A stretch of DNA of 64,000 bases from Bog-756 sp963812885 (GTDB lineage: Bacteria > Actinomycetota > Acidimicrobiia > Acidimicrobiales > RAAP-2): contig CAWEWZ010000006.1 in the NCBI GenBank assembly GCA_963812885.1, forward strand, positions 1 through 64,000, in the 5' to 3' direction. Of this stretch, positions 63,938-64,000 are shown in pieces (the first letter of the stretch is position 1; every line of letters begins with the position of its first letter). The notes under the pieces were generated by a model. It ran no database searches and was not told where the DNA came from. It saw only the letters and a program-made list of their open reading frames with translations. A program made the translations under genes and the position numbers.

Positions 63938-64000
63938 GTGAGCACCGAAGCCGACGGGACGGCCGCAACCGAGGTGGGCACGGGAGCTGACGCGCCGACC
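63938..64000 (+). CDS. start of a gene running off the window
   Basis: GTG 63938 is preceded by AGGAGG at 63925-63930 with 7-base spacing, an excellent ribosome binding site. The first 21 codons encode an Ala/Thr/Glu/Gly-rich disordered leader with no stop before the window edge. Function cannot be told. Divergent from ppk2, with the shared promoter region at 63745-63937. Confidence 0.55.
   Translation, partial: MSTEADGTAATEVGTGADAPT

Noticed and set aside
1..64000. CRISPR arrays or prophage structural genes
   Set aside because: No series of regularly spaced identical repeats of 25-40 bases and no capsid, terminase or tail genes are seen; the only mobile traces are IS630 and the recombinase remnant.

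Overview
The window is about 65-70% GC with dense, mostly minus-strand genes, many GTG or TTG starts and many 1-8 bp start/stop overlaps. The gene content (F420-type LLM oxidoreductase, F420/PNPOx-like protein, polyphosphate glucokinase, CYP450s, thiolase/DUF35 pairs, CaiB-type CoA transferase, KstD-like and Rieske oxygenases, GAF-ANTAR regulator) suggests a high-GC actinobacterium with a large lipid/steroid-like catabolic repertoire, probably Acidimicrobiia. This is inferred from content only.

Layout. 1-800: remnant of a DUF222/HNH-type gene. 0.8-5.6 kb: SDR, P450, LLM oxidoreductase, amidase. 5.7-8.7 kb: polyphosphate glucokinase convergent with a CHAD protein, then a quinone oxidoreductase. 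8.7-9.5 kb: 5'-truncated IS630 transposase. 9.5-12.5 kb: thiolase, DUF35 and CoA-transferase, the last two each preceded by nearly the same palindrome. 12.7-18 kb: tRNA-Arg, a decayed tyrosine recombinase, an arsenic-type cluster (arsR divergent from arsI, aquaporin, FAD/NAD oxidoreductase), a CDF-like transporter with a coupled small membrane protein, and a MntP-like remnant. 18.2-20.5 kb: MarR and an MFS exporter. 20.7-23.9 kb: double-DUF35 protein and two thiolase-like proteins. 24.2-25.2 kb: fluoride riboswitch and two crcB genes. 25.2-26.7 kb: GAF-ANTAR regulator and a Cys-rich protein. 26.7-32.1 kb: methyltransferase and an exopolysaccharide cluster (epimerase, Tat-lipoprotein GH26-like enzyme, processive GT2, 46-aa membrane peptide, GH16). 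32.1-33.4 kb: long non-coding leader. 33.4-40.3 kb: ArsR/AHSA1 group, PNPOx-like protein, Lhr helicase. 40.4-44.4 kb: enoyl-CoA hydratase, acyl-CoA ligase, phosphotriesterase-like hydrolase, SRPBCC. 44.4-46.7 kb: SoxR divergent from SDR-queA. 46.8-53.6 kb: AttH-like protein, P450, CoA ligase, APH-like kinase, TAP-type hydrolase. 53.6-60.6 kb: a tightly packed oxygenase/2-oxoacid-dehydrogenase cluster (lipoyl protein, SnoaL, Rieske, KstD-like, E1 alpha, E1 beta, diiron protein). 60.8-64 kb: enoyl-CoA hydratase, SRPBCC, adenylate kinase, PPK2 and the start of another gene.

Functional threads: (1) CoA-thioester and oxygenase catabolism; (2) toxic ion handling (arsenic, fluoride, metal cations); (3) polyphosphate metabolism (PpgK, CHAD, PPK2, Adk); (4) a beta-glucan-like exopolysaccharide cluster. 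At least sixteen genes carry one or more single-base frame shifts where the protein resumes cleanly in another frame. These are annotated as whole genes, and residual assembly indels are the leading explanation.
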